NCBI RefSeq assembly: GCF_030815585.1
Contig: NZ_JAUSWY010000001.1
Span: forward strand, 3,968,001-4,032,000
Length of the DNA: 64,000 bases
From: Arthrobacter pascens
GTDB lineage: Bacteria > Actinomycetota > Actinomycetes > Actinomycetales > Micrococcaceae
Reading direction: 5' to 3'
Shown one piece after another: positions 1 to 7,723 of this stretch (position 1 is its first letter; each line of letters opens with the position of its first letter). Position numbers and translations under genes: made by a program. Below the pieces are notes generated by a model, which saw nothing but the letters and a program-made list of their open reading frames with translations, was not told the DNA's origin and did not search any database.

Positions 1-902
1 ACAAGGGGATAGACCTTGTCGACGGCCGGCTTCACGCTGCCTGCCTCGATCAACGATGTCAGGTACTCCAGATCAGGGTGGTTCTCCCCCGAAACGAGCC
101 CCTTGAGCTTCTGGCTGCCGAACAGTGACAGCACCGGGGCCCCGAGTGAGCGTTCAAAGCCGCCGGTCAACTTTCCGCCGCCTTCCCCGCCCACAATCAC
201 GAGTGTCCCCTGTGGGGTGAGCGCACGCCGCAAAACTGATAGCGGCCTGTTGCCTGCGGTATCCAGAATGACGTCATAATGCTTTCCCGCACTCGCAAAG
301 TCGTCCTGCGTGTAGTCGATGACATAGTCAGCGCCGAGAGTCCGGACGAGCTCCACCTTGGCGGTGCTGCATACTCCGGTAACCTCCGCGCCGTAAGCCT
401 TGGCCAACTGGGCGGCGAAGGACCCCACTCCCCCGCCCGCCCCGATGATCAGCACCTTCTGGCCCGGTGCCACCTGCCCGCTGTCCCGGACCGCCTGGAG
501 CGCTGTGACCGCGGAGATGGGCACCGCCGCAGCCTGCTCGAATGTGAGGCTTGCCGGCTTCAAAGCCAGCCTCTCCTCCTTGGCGCAGACGTACTCAGCA
601 AACGACCCCTCGCAGGTGCCGTACACCTCATCGCCGGGCTGGAAGCGGGTCACACCGTTGCCCACTGTCTCCACAACGCCGGCAACCTCCCGGCCCCGCA
701 CCGGCACCTTGGGCTTTTTCAGCCCGTAGCCGAAGATCCGGAGCAGATAGGGCATCCCGGTCATGAGGTGCCACACCCCTTGGTCCACGCCGGCGGCGCG
801 GACCCGGATGAGCACCTCGCCGTCACCGGGTACCGGTTTCTCGATGTCGCGAAGCTGGAGCACGTCCGCGGACCCGTATGCGTCCTGCACGATAGCCTTC
901 AT
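1..902 (-). CDS. NAD(P)-dependent alcohol dehydrogenase / quinone oxidoreductase-like (3' end outside window)
   Basis: Translating the minus strand from ATG at 902 gives an open frame that runs off the left edge: about 300 residues with no stop. It starts MKAIVQDAYGSADVLQL, has the GroES-like N-terminal half (VLIRVRAAGVDQGVWHL), then a Rossmann motif (GAGGGVGSFAAQLAK), as in the zinc-independent quinone-oxidoreductase branch of the MDR superfamily. The predicted role is NAD(P)H-linked reduction of a quinone, enone or aldehyde in the cytoplasm; the substrate is not known. Its start overlaps the stop of the XRE regulator (ATGA, 899-902), so the two are translationally coupled. About 25 residues appear to be missing at the C-terminus. 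Confidence 0.88.
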   Translation of the reverse strand, partial: MKAIVQDAYGSADVLQLRDIEKPVPGDGEVLIRVRAAGVDQGVWHLMTGMPYLLRIFGYGLKKPKVPVRGREVAGVVETVGNGVTRFQPGDEVYGTCEGSFAEYVCAKEERLALKPASLTFEQAAAVPISAVTALQAVRDSGQVAPGQKVLIIGAGGGVGSFAAQLAKAYGAEVTGVCSTAKVELVRTLGADYVIDYTQDDFASAGKHYDVILDTAGNRPLSVLRRALTPQGTLVIVGGEGGGKLTGGFERSLGAPVLSLFGSQKLKGLVSGENHPDLEYLTSLIEAGSVKPAVDKVYPL

Positions 903-1129
903 GATGCGTCTCCTTCATGGTTCGGGTATTGAAATACGTCCTCAAGCGGAACGTTGAGCACATGAGCGATCTGGAAAGCCATCTCCAGGGAGGGCGAGTA
1001 CCGGCCCTGCTCGATGGCGATGACTGTCTGGCGGGTCACGCCCACGCGTTCCGCCAGTTCCGCCTGGGTCATCTCGCCCCTCTCGAACCTCAGGCGCCGG
1101 ATGGAATTGGTCACCCGAGTAGGTTTCAC
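899..1129 (-). CDS. XRE-family transcriptional regulator, small
   Basis: A 76-77 residue protein that is almost only a helix-turn-helix: RRLRFERGEMTQAELAERVG, then VTRQTVIAIEQGRYSPSLEMA, ending NVPLEDVFQY. This is the compact XRE/Cro type often found behind a small membrane protein. Two GTG codons are possible (1132 and 1129). The one at 1129 overlaps the upstream gene's stop as GTGA, which favours it. It sits between the four-helix membrane protein and the alcohol dehydrogenase with 4-bp overlaps on both sides, so the three form one operon. It probably regulates that operon (inference). Confidence 0.87.
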   Translation of the reverse strand: MKPTRVTNSIRRLRFERGEMTQAELAERVGVTRQTVIAIEQGRYSPSLEMAFQIAHVLNVPLEDVFQYPNHEGDAS

Positions 1130-1568
1130 CACGGCTGGAACCCGCGGCGGTAGGCGACGATCTTGGCCACGGAGCCCAGGATCGCCGACAGGACGAAGGT
1201 CAGGTAGATGACGTTCGCGATCCAGAAATGGTCCACTTCGGCCATCGCCATCAGCAGCGCGGCCACTCCCCCGATGACCACAAACGACTGGCCGATGTAC
1301 TCTCCGAAGCGGTAATCTCCCTGTCCCGTTGGTCTTTCCTCCCCGCCTCCCTGGGCGAGAAGATGCCGATCAGGGCGTGCAGCGCGATGGACACTCCGAT
1401 GGAAGCCCCGATGGTCCACAGCAGCGGAGCAACGTACGGAATCTCGGCAAGGGACACGGTGCCGGCCAGGCCCAGCACGATGGCCAGGTACACGGCATAG
1501 GAGCCCGCGGCCACCACCCCCATGATCCACGCGCTCTTCTCTTCGAAGGACATTGCCATTCCCGCCAT
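1126..1568 (-). pseudogene. Small integral membrane protein, interrupted by a frameshift
   Basis: Two minus-strand frames together make one protein of about 147 residues. The first half (from ATG 1568, 1559 or 1553) reads SFEEKSAWIMGVVAAGSYAV, a second hydrophobic stretch, and then KDQRDREI. The second half continues as YRFGEYIGQSFVVIGGVAAL and ends AKIVAYRRGFQPW at the stop at 1126. The switch falls at about 1313-1317 and is explained by one missing base: ATTACC is present where ATTTACC would restore the frame. Four membrane helices are predicted. It heads the operon with the XRE gene and the dehydrogenase. The function is unknown. The frameshift could be real or a sequencing error. Confidence 0.7.
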
Positions 1569-1600
1569 TCCAAAGGATGTAAAACAAACCTGACATCCTC

Positions 1601-1629
1601 AAAGTAAAGAAAACTAGACATGCTGTCAA
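1601..1629 (-). promoter_or_regulatory. Predicted sigma-70-type promoter of the membrane protein-XRE-dehydrogenase operon
   Basis: On the minus strand, TTGACA (1629-1624) is followed after exactly 17 bases by TACTTT (1606-1601), about 35 bases before the membrane protein start. The -35 is a perfect consensus match and the spacing is ideal. The surrounding bases are notably AT-rich for this genome. Confidence 0.55.
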
Positions 1630-1876
1630 GACCATGCGATTCCCACACTGCATGTGTGGGCCGTGTGGCTGGGAATGCTGGGTCCTTACCTATCGGTTGT
1701 GGGCCAAAGGAAACGGACGACGCCGGGCCGAAGTTGTGGACGAGACGTCACCGCTGCCAGTAGTCGCCGCAGCACGCCGCCGCCAGTAGCGCAGTGCTTC
1801 AACCACAAGCACTTCAAACAGAGACAGTTCATCCACAAGCAGTGCCGTCCTGCCCCTGCCGGAGCTAATATCAGGC
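1630..1876. other. Intergenic stretch upstream of lysE
   Basis: This completes the roughly 300-base gap between the divergent membrane-protein operon and the LysE-type gene. Apart from the minus-strand promoter just to its left, I see no convincing gene, hairpin or operator. The lysE start has only a weak upstream purine stretch (CCGGAGC near 1858-1864). Confidence 0.4.
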
Positions 1877-2512
1877 ATGGTTCCGCTCTCCAACCTGCTG
1901 GCCTTTGCGCTTGCGTCCGTGGTGCTGATAGCCGTGCCGGGCCCCAGCGTCCTGTTTGTGATCGGCCGTTCCCTGGCGCTCGGCTGGAAGGGCGGTGTCC
2001 TTACCGTTCTGGGCAATGCGGCCGGGCAACTGGTGCAAGTGGCCGGCGTCGCGCTCGGAGTAGGCATCATCGTGGCACAGTCGATGGTCCTCTTCAGTGT
2101 GGTGAAGCTGGCGGGCGCTGGCTATCTCGTCTATCTCGGCATCAAAGCCATCCGGCACCGGCGTCACCACGTATCCGCCGGGCGTCAGCCGGTGGCCTCC
2201 TCGCCTCGACGACTGATGGGCGAGGGTCTGGTTGTAGGCGCCACCAACCCCAAGTCAGTGGTGTTCTTCGTTGCCGTGCTGCCGCAGTTTGTGGACTACC
2301 CGTCCGGGTCCATACCGTTCCAGCTGGCGCTGCTGGGTGCGGTGTTCCTGCTGATCGCCATAGTTTCGGACAGCCTCTGGGCCATCGCAGCAGGGTCAGC
2401 CCGCCAATGGTTTGCCCGGTCTCCGCGCCGGATTTCAGCGGTGGAGGCAACAGGCGGGGCCCTGATGATCGGTCTCGGCGGGACCTTGGCCCTGACTGGC
2501 AGCAAGTCCTAG
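1877..2512 (+). CDS. LysE/RhtB-family amino acid exporter
   Basis: A 211-residue membrane protein with the LysE family signature at the N-terminus (VVLIAVPGPSVLFVIGRSLA) and a central GEGLVVGATNPKSVVFF block, which is the conserved NPK segment of the family. About six transmembrane helices are expected and the length is typical. These proteins export amino acids or homoserine lactone-like compounds by proton exchange at the cytoplasmic membrane; the substrate cannot be told from sequence. The gene stands alone between the divergent operon on its left and a convergent reductase gene on its right. Confidence 0.9.
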   Translation: MVPLSNLLAFALASVVLIAVPGPSVLFVIGRSLALGWKGGVLTVLGNAAGQLVQVAGVALGVGIIVAQSMVLFSVVKLAGAGYLVYLGIKAIRHRRHHVSAGRQPVASSPRRLMGEGLVVGATNPKSVVFFVAVLPQFVDYPSGSIPFQLALLGAVFLLIAIVSDSLWAIAAGSARQWFARSPRRISAVEATGGALMIGLGGTLALTGSKS

Positions 2513-2574
2513 TTGCCCGGCCAAGCAGGCAACCAGGACTTACCGCACTGCGTCGCTCAGATTATTTGTGCCGG

Positions 2575-3438
2575 TCAGGCTGAGGCGACGGCCAAACGGA
2601 CGGCGGCGGGCATCGGCGTCGAAGGCCGGCCGATCAGTTCGCGGAGATCAGAGCCGCTGACCAGGAGGTCGCCGCGGGCGATGCCGAGGTCCGAGTCCGC
2701 CAGAATGTCGGCGAAGGGTTGCGGAACCCCGAATCCGGTCAGCAGCCCGGCATAGTCCTCGGCGGGGAGGTCCTGGTATGTCACTGGCTTGCCGGCGGCG
2801 GCGCTGATTTCCTGCGCGAGCTCGGCGAGTGTGAAGGCGTGGTCCCCGCCCAGTTCATAGACCTTGCCGGCCTGGTTCTCGGCGACAAGGACGGCCGCGG
2901 CCGCCTCGGCGTAGTCCGCACGGGGCGCGGCGCTGACCTTGCCCTCGCCGGCACTTCCGGCGATGGCACCCTGGGCCAGTGTGCCCGGAAGCTGGTCGGT
3001 GTAGTTTTCCAGGTACCAGCTGTTGCGGAGGATAGCGAACGGGACGCCGGAATCCTTGAGGATGGCCTCGGTTGCCTGGTGCTCAGCCGCCAGCTTCATG
3101 CCTGTGGTGTCAGCGTTGGCGATGCTGGTGTACGCAACCAGCTCGACGCCCTCGGCTTTGGCTGCCTCAATCACCGTGCGGTGCTGGTCCAGCCGCTGGC
3201 CCACTTCGCTGCTGGAGATCAGGAGGACTTTGCTGGCGCCCTGCAGCGCCTGCGCCACCGACGCGGGGTCCGTGTAGTCCATCGGCTTGACCTGCACGCC
3301 GCGGGCTGCGAAGTCGGCCAGCTTCTCGATCGAGCGGCCAGCGGCCACGATCTCGCCGGCGGGTACGTTGCGCTGCAGCAGGGCCTCCACAACGTGTCGG
3401 CCAAGCTGTCCGGTTGCTCCGGTGATGACGATGCTCAT
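2575..3438 (-). CDS. NmrA-like SDR, probable NAD(P)H:quinone oxidoreductase (QorB/YtfG type)
   Basis: A 287-residue atypical short-chain dehydrogenase. The N-terminal Rossmann motif is ITGATGQLGRHVVEALL, followed by RSIEKLADFAARGVQV, and it has no classical YxxxK pair, as in the NmrA/QorB group. Homologues reduce quinones with NADPH or act as redox sensors. It is divergent from an HxlR-family regulator, the same arrangement as ytfG/ytfH (qorB/qorR) in Escherichia coli, so regulation by that neighbour is likely. The start at 3438 is preceded by GAAAGGAAAC, an adequate ribosome binding site. Confidence 0.9.
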   Translation of the reverse strand: MSIVITGATGQLGRHVVEALLQRNVPAGEIVAAGRSIEKLADFAARGVQVKPMDYTDPASVAQALQGASKVLLISSSEVGQRLDQHRTVIEAAKAEGVELVAYTSIANADTTGMKLAAEHQATEAILKDSGVPFAILRNSWYLENYTDQLPGTLAQGAIAGSAGEGKVSAAPRADYAEAAAAVLVAENQAGKVYELGGDHAFTLAELAQEISAAAGKPVTYQDLPAEDYAGLLTGFGVPQPFADILADSDLGIARGDLLVSGSDLRELIGRPSTPMPAAVRLAVASA

Positions 3439-3512
3439 GGTTGTTTCCTTTCACCATTTGTAAGGGGTCACCGTGCACAACCAGCCGTCTGTCGGATTAC
3501 TTCCTGAAAGAG

Positions 3513-3537
3513 AGTACGCACTTTTAAGTAAGGTACT
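3513..3537. promoter_or_regulatory. Candidate HxlR operator between reductase and regulator
   Basis: The 115-base divergent region holds AGTAC (3513-3517) and its inverted copy GTACT (3533-3537) around an AT-rich centre, with TAAGTAAGGTAC overlapping. HxlR regulators of this class bind short dyads in the shared promoter. The arms are only 5 bp, so this is tentative. Confidence 0.35.
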
Positions 3538-3553
3538 GACCTTTTGGTAAGAT

Positions 3554-3937
3554 ATGACCATGGAAGCGAATGTATTGCCGGCTCATCTAAAGACGGACCT
3601 TGCCGACGGCGTGTTCGCGGCCGGGTGCCCCAGCCGGACGGTCCTGGACCATATCACCAGCAAATGGGGCGTGCTCATCCTGGTGGCACTCTCGGAAGGC
3701 GAGCACCGCTGGAGCGAACTCCGGCGCCGGGCCGACGGCATCAGCGAGAAAATGCTGGCGCAGACGCTCAAGACCCTGGAACGCGATGGCCTGGTGCTGC
3801 GGAAGCCGCAGCCGGTGATTCCACCCCATGTGGACTACAGCCTGACGGACCGCGGCTATGAATTGACCGCCCTCCTGGTTCCCCTGGTCACCTGGGCCTA
3901 CAACAACGCCGATGACATCCTCAATGGCCGGCCGTGA
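3554..3937 (+). CDS. HxlR-family winged-helix regulator
   Basis: A 127-residue protein with the HxlR core: CPSRTVLDHITSKWGVLILV, then RWSELRRRADGISEKMLAQT and LKTLERDGLV. Cys24 in GCPSR aligns with the redox-sensing cysteine found in QorR/HypR-type members, so a thiol-based or quinone-responsive switch is plausible (inference). It is divergent from the QorB-like reductase with 115 bases between. The start ATG 3554 lies after GGTAAGAT. It most likely represses its own gene and the reductase. Confidence 0.9.
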   Translation: MTMEANVLPAHLKTDLADGVFAAGCPSRTVLDHITSKWGVLILVALSEGEHRWSELRRRADGISEKMLAQTLKTLERDGLVLRKPQPVIPPHVDYSLTDRGYELTALLVPLVTWAYNNADDILNGRP

Positions 3938-4138
3938 ACCAGCGGCCAGGCTGACTGGTCACCCAAGTAGTGGGCCTCCGCCAAAACGAGTACATGTTAT
4001 TGGTGTGACTGGTGTGAATAGCGCCTAGAGTATCCGTAAGGTGCCAGCCAGGAATTGGAGGACCATCCTCACGCTGGGAGCGTTCCGGCAACCGCACCTC
4101 GCTGAGCGGCTGCACGCCGCTTTCAAGGAGTGGTTTGC

Positions 4139-4402
4139 ATGGTGAAAGCACATGTACAGGACCTGGCCAGCATGGGAAGGCCCATCACACTTTCCAACCT
4201 CATCCTCACCGCCTGGGACCAGGTCCGGACGACTCTCGGCCCGAAGTGCCCTTACCGGGTGGGAGATGCCGTGGTGGGAGACGATCCATTCAACGGCCGG
4301 CATGAAGGGGTCGTGATGTCCAGCCGCGGCTCGTCGGTGGAACTGGGAACCGCGGCAGGGGTGTTCTTTTACGACCACCGGCAGCTAAAACGGCTGGATT
4401 GA
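4139..4402 (+). CDS. Hypothetical protein, 87 residues
   Basis: I do not recognise this family. The start ATG 4139 follows a strong ribosome binding site, AAGGAG at 4125-4130. The protein has an N-terminal stretch QDLASMGRPITLSNLILTAW and a C-terminal part (YRVGDAVVGDDPF, GVVMSSRGSSVELGTAAGVFF) that reads like a small beta-barrel, similar in feel to SH3-like or KOW-like folds. No signal peptide or membrane helix is seen. It is convergent with the hydroxybutyrate dehydrogenase gene, 6 bases apart. Confidence 0.7.
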   Translation: MVKAHVQDLASMGRPITLSNLILTAWDQVRTTLGPKCPYRVGDAVVGDDPFNGRHEGVVMSSRGSSVELGTAAGVFFYDHRQLKRLD

Positions 4403-4408
4403 GTGAAG

Positions 4409-5158
4409 CTAGCGCGCGGACCAGCCACCGTCCATGGTGTAGCTGGCCCCGGTGACCATGCCTGCGTGATCCGAGGCAAGCCAGGCCACCAGGGACGCCA
4501 CCTCTTCCGGCTCCACCAGCCGCTTGATGGCGGACTCGGTGAGCATCACCTTGGTCAGCACCTCGGACTCGGGGATGCCGTGCACCTGCGCCTGGTCCGC
4601 GATCTGCTTCTCCACCAGCGCGGTGCGGACATAGCCGGGGTTGATGCAGTTGGAGGTGACTCCGTGCTTCCCGCCCTCAAGCGCCGTCACCTTGCTCAGG
4701 CCCTCCAGGCCATGCTTGGCGGAAACGTACGCGCTCTTGAACGGGGAGGCACGGATCCCGTGCACGGAGGACACGTTGATGATGCGGCCGAACCCGTTGT
4801 CATACATGTGCGGCAGGGCGGCGCGGATCAGCAGGAACGGCGCCTCCAGCATGAGGGCGATGATCCGGCGGAACTCCGCCGGATCAAACTCCTCAATGGG
4901 ACTGATCCGCTGGATCCCGGCGTTGTTCACCAGGATGTCGCAGTCCAGGCTCAGGGTGGCGAGCGTGTCCACGTCCAGCAGGTCAACGGCCCAGGAGGTG
5001 CCGCCCACTTCGTCGGCGAGGGCGGCGGCGCCGGCGGAGTCGACGTCGGCCACCACCACCTTCGCGCCGCGGGACGCCAATTCCCGGACGCATGCTGCGC
5101 CGATTCCGCTGGCTCCGCCGGTCACTAGGGCCTTGCGGCCGTTCAAACTGTTTTCCAT
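4409..5158 (-). CDS. 3-hydroxybutyrate dehydrogenase (SDR)
   Basis: A classical short-chain dehydrogenase of about 249 residues: TGGASGIG cofactor loop, NNAG, catalytic Ser in INVSSVHG and the YVSAKHG motif carrying Tyr and Lys. The run PFKSAYVSAKHGLEGLSKV and the C-terminal GASYTMDGGW are characteristic of D-3-hydroxybutyrate dehydrogenase, which oxidises 3-hydroxybutyrate to acetoacetate with NAD. The start was set at ATG 5158 (MENSLNGRKALVTGG) because the Rossmann motif then falls where it does in the family; an ATG at 5191 is in frame. It lies 58 bases downstream of an MHS-family transporter, so uptake and oxidation are probably co-transcribed. Confidence 0.88.
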   Translation of the reverse strand: MENSLNGRKALVTGGASGIGAACVRELASRGAKVVVADVDSAGAAALADEVGGTSWAVDLLDVDTLATLSLDCDILVNNAGIQRISPIEEFDPAEFRRIIALMLEAPFLLIRAALPHMYDNGFGRIINVSSVHGIRASPFKSAYVSAKHGLEGLSKVTALEGGKHGVTSNCINPGYVRTALVEKQIADQAQVHGIPESEVLTKVMLTESAIKRLVEPEEVASLVAWLASDHAGMVTGASYTMDGGWSAR

Positions 5159-5216
5159 GGCAATCCCGGCTCTCGTCGTGTGCACATTCATCAGACCGGT
5201 CAACAGCTCAGGCAGC

Positions 5217-6599
5217 TCAGCGTGAGCCGGCGGGGAGCAGTCCCTCGCGGACGGCGTCGGCCTTGTCCACTTCCTCGAGCGCGATGCCCTTGGTTTCCTT
5301 CAGGCTCAGCACTGCCGCGGTGGTGATGGCGCAGGCAACGACGAGGTAGATGGCGGTTGGAACCCAGGATCCGGTGTCCTTGAGCCATTGGGTTGCCAGG
5401 AGCGGAGCCAGCGAACCGGCGAAAATGGACGTCACCTGTGAACCCAGGGAAACGCCCGAGTAGCGCATCCGGGTGGGGAACAACTCGGCCATGATGGCGG
5501 GCTGTCCTGCATACATAAAGGCATGCAGGCACAGGCCGATGGTCACGGCGGCCACGATCACCACGGCGTTGCGGGTGTCGAACATGGGGAAGGCGAAGAA
5601 CGGCCAGGCGGCGCCGGCGATGGCACCGAACAGGTAGACAGGCTTCCGTCCCAGCGAATCCACGAGCCGGCCCACTTGCGGGATCACCAGGAAGTGGATC
5701 ACGTGCGCGATCAGGAGCGCCAGCAGCAGCGAAGACGTGTCGTACTTGTGCACGCTCTTGAGGTAGACAATGGCGAAGCTGACCACGAGGTAGTACATGA
5801 TGTTCTCGGCGAAGCGCAGTCCCATGGCCTGCAGGATGCCCTTGGGGTACTTGCGCACCACCTCGAAGACGCCGTAACTGACAGCCTGTTCCTTCTCGAC
5901 CAGGGCCTTGGCCTCCAGGAAGATGGGTGCCTCGGTGACATGGGTGCGGATGTAATAGCCCACGAACACGATCACTGCGGAGAGCCAGAACGCCACGCGC
6001 CAGCCCCAGCCCAGGAACGCCTCAGGGCTGAGGGCCGTAGACATGATGAACAGCACCAGCGTGGCTAGGAGGTTGCCCACCGGTACTGCAGCCTGCGGCC
6101 AGCTGGACCAGAAACCGCGCGATGCGTTGGGGCTGTGTTCGGCGACCAGCAGCACCGCGCCGCCCCATTCACCGCCGAGCGCGAAGCCCTGGATGAACCG
6201 GAGGGCCACCAGCAGTGCGGGGGCCAGGTAGCCGATGTCGGCAAAGCCCGGGAGGCAGCCCATCAGGAAGGTGGCCACCCCTACGATGACGATGGTCAGC
6301 TGCAAGGTGGGCTTGCGCCCCAGCTTGTCGCCGATCTGGCCGAACACGATCCCGCCGAGGGGACGTGCCACGAAGCCCACGGCATAGGTGAGGAACGCCT
6401 GGATGATCCCGTCCAGCTCGTTGCCGCTGGCGGGGAAGAAGTATTTGCCGAACACCAGGGTTGCGGCGGTGGCGTAGAGGAAGAATTCGTACCATTCCAC
6501 CACTGTGCCCACCATGGAGGCAGCCACGATCTTCTTCAGTCCGGATCCCTTGGGTGAGGATCCGGCGGCATTGTTTGCCGAGCGCTGCTCTACGCTCAT
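5217..6599 (-). CDS. MHS-family MFS transporter, likely for a short organic acid
   Basis: A 460-residue, 12-helix transporter of the metabolite:H+ symporter family. Visible family marks are VEWYEFFLYATAATLVFG in helix 1, RPLGGIVFGQIGDKLGRKP between helices 2 and 3, and RFIQGFALGGEWGGAVLL. The start ATG 6599 (MSVEQRSANN) follows AAGGAG; a longer frame to 6686 lacks such a site. It precedes the 3-hydroxybutyrate dehydrogenase on the same strand and is divergent from a LysR regulator, so the substrate is probably 3-hydroxybutyrate or a related acid (inference from context). Confidence 0.9.
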   Translation of the reverse strand: MSVEQRSANNAAGSSPKGSGLKKIVAASMVGTVVEWYEFFLYATAATLVFGKYFFPASGNELDGIIQAFLTYAVGFVARPLGGIVFGQIGDKLGRKPTLQLTIVIVGVATFLMGCLPGFADIGYLAPALLVALRFIQGFALGGEWGGAVLLVAEHSPNASRGFWSSWPQAAVPVGNLLATLVLFIMSTALSPEAFLGWGWRVAFWLSAVIVFVGYYIRTHVTEAPIFLEAKALVEKEQAVSYGVFEVVRKYPKGILQAMGLRFAENIMYYLVVSFAIVYLKSVHKYDTSSLLLALLIAHVIHFLVIPQVGRLVDSLGRKPVYLFGAIAGAAWPFFAFPMFDTRNAVVIVAAVTIGLCLHAFMYAGQPAIMAELFPTRMRYSGVSLGSQVTSIFAGSLAPLLATQWLKDTGSWVPTAIYLVVACAITTAAVLSLKETKGIALEEVDKADAVREGLLPAGSR

Positions 6600-6677
6600 G
6601 AGTTTCTCCTTAGTGTCCACATTGACACGCGCTGTGATCCACAGCACCAATGGCTCCACTGAGTATTGCTGCACAGA

Positions 6678-6719
6678 CATGTGCACTCAATAACCAAAAC
6701 AGCACCTCTCATGTGCACA
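6678..6719. promoter_or_regulatory. Repeated TGTGCAC boxes in the divergent transporter/LysR region
   Basis: CATGTGCAC occurs at 6678-6686 and again at 6710-6718, 32 bases apart (about three helical turns), in the region between the transporter and the lysR gene. A third box, the perfect palindrome TGTGCACA, lies at 5179-5186 just before the dehydrogenase gene. Such repeats are likely sites for the adjacent LysR protein. Confidence 0.45.
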
Positions 6720-6728
6720 ATTGCAGAT

Positions 6729-7712
6729 ATGAATGCCAATCCGGATGATCTGCTGGTACTGCTTGCGGTATCCCGCTCAGCTAAATTTACGACGGCGGCG
6801 CAAGCCTTGGGATTGAACCACACCACCGTTTCACGGCGGATAGCGGCCCTGGAAAAGGCATTGGGCGGCCGCGTCCTGGCCCGCGCAACGGGAGGCTGGG
6901 AGCTGACAGATCTCGGCACCCAAGCCGTCCGGGTGGCAGAGCAGGTGGAAGCGGCGGTGAGTGCGCTGGGACCTGCCGGCAAGGCACCCGACCCGATTAC
7001 CGGCGTCGTGCGCATGACCGCAACTGACGGATTCAGTGCATACATCGCCGCCCCGGCCGTGGCACGGCTGCGCCGGGACCATCCCGGGCTCAGCGTCGAG
7101 GTGGTGACCATGACTCGGCGGGCGCTCCAGCAGCGCTCCGGCCTGGACATCGAAGTGGTGGTGGGGGAACCGCAGGTCCACCGGGCCGAAGCGATCCGGC
7201 TGGGCGAATACATGTTGGGAATGTACGCCTCGCGTTCGTACCTGGCAGAGAACGGGAAGCCAGCCAGCGTCGCGGAGCTGTCCGAGCACCCGCTGGTTTA
7301 CTTCGTGGATTCCATGCTGCAGGTTGACGATCTTGATGCACCCCGGCGGCTGGTGCCGGCGATGCGGGAAGGGCTGACCTCCACCAACGTCTTCGTCCAC
7401 GTGGAAGCCACCCGGGCCGGTGCAGGCATCGGATTCCTGCCCTGTTTTATGGGCGATCTGCACGGCGACCTGGTCCGGCTCCTCCCTGCTGACTTCGCCG
7501 AGCTGCTCCCCTACTGGATGGTGCTGCGGCCGGACTCGATGCGCCGCCCTGCGGTGGCCGCCGTTGTGCAGGCGCTGCGGGACCAGACGGCGGCGCACCG
7601 CGAGGCGCTCCTGGGCCGGGCCGGAACCTCATCGATTGCTCCCCACCGGCCCCCTAACCTCACAAGTTCGGCCAGGGAACCCCGCCGGCGCGGGCCCAAA
7701 CCGCCCTCCTGA
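6729..7712 (+). CDS. LysR-family transcriptional regulator
   Basis: About 327 residues. The N-terminal winged helix is clear (LLAVSRSAKFTTAAQALGLN then HTTVSRRIAALEKALGGRVL), followed by a substrate-binding domain. It is divergent from the MHS transporter-dehydrogenase operon, the usual geometry for a LysR regulator of an uptake and catabolic pathway, so it probably responds to the transported acid. Two starts are possible: ATG 6729 (MNANPDDLL) and ATG 6711 (MCTIADMNAN). Neither has a good ribosome binding site, and the earlier one lies within a TGTGCAC box. Confidence 0.87.
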   Translation: MNANPDDLLVLLAVSRSAKFTTAAQALGLNHTTVSRRIAALEKALGGRVLARATGGWELTDLGTQAVRVAEQVEAAVSALGPAGKAPDPITGVVRMTATDGFSAYIAAPAVARLRRDHPGLSVEVVTMTRRALQQRSGLDIEVVVGEPQVHRAEAIRLGEYMLGMYASRSYLAENGKPASVAELSEHPLVYFVDSMLQVDDLDAPRRLVPAMREGLTSTNVFVHVEATRAGAGIGFLPCFMGDLHGDLVRLLPADFAELLPYWMVLRPDSMRRPAVAAVVQALRDQTAAHREALLGRAGTSSIAPHRPPNLTSSAREPRRRGPKPPS

Positions 7713-7723
7713 AAAAAGGGCGG
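7701..7723. terminator. Short hairpin between convergent genes
   Basis: CCGCCCT (7701-7707) pairs with AGGGCGG (7717-7723) across a loop containing AAAAAA. It overlaps the end of the LysR gene and touches the end of the convergent downstream gene, so it may stop both transcripts. No T-tract follows on the plus strand. Confidence 0.4.

Noticed and set aside
2719..3507. Long plus-strand reading frame (262 codons) opposite the QorB-like gene
   Set aside because: It is a shadow of the real minus-strand gene: composition is Gly/Arg/Val-biased with no domain, while the minus strand has a clear Rossmann protein.
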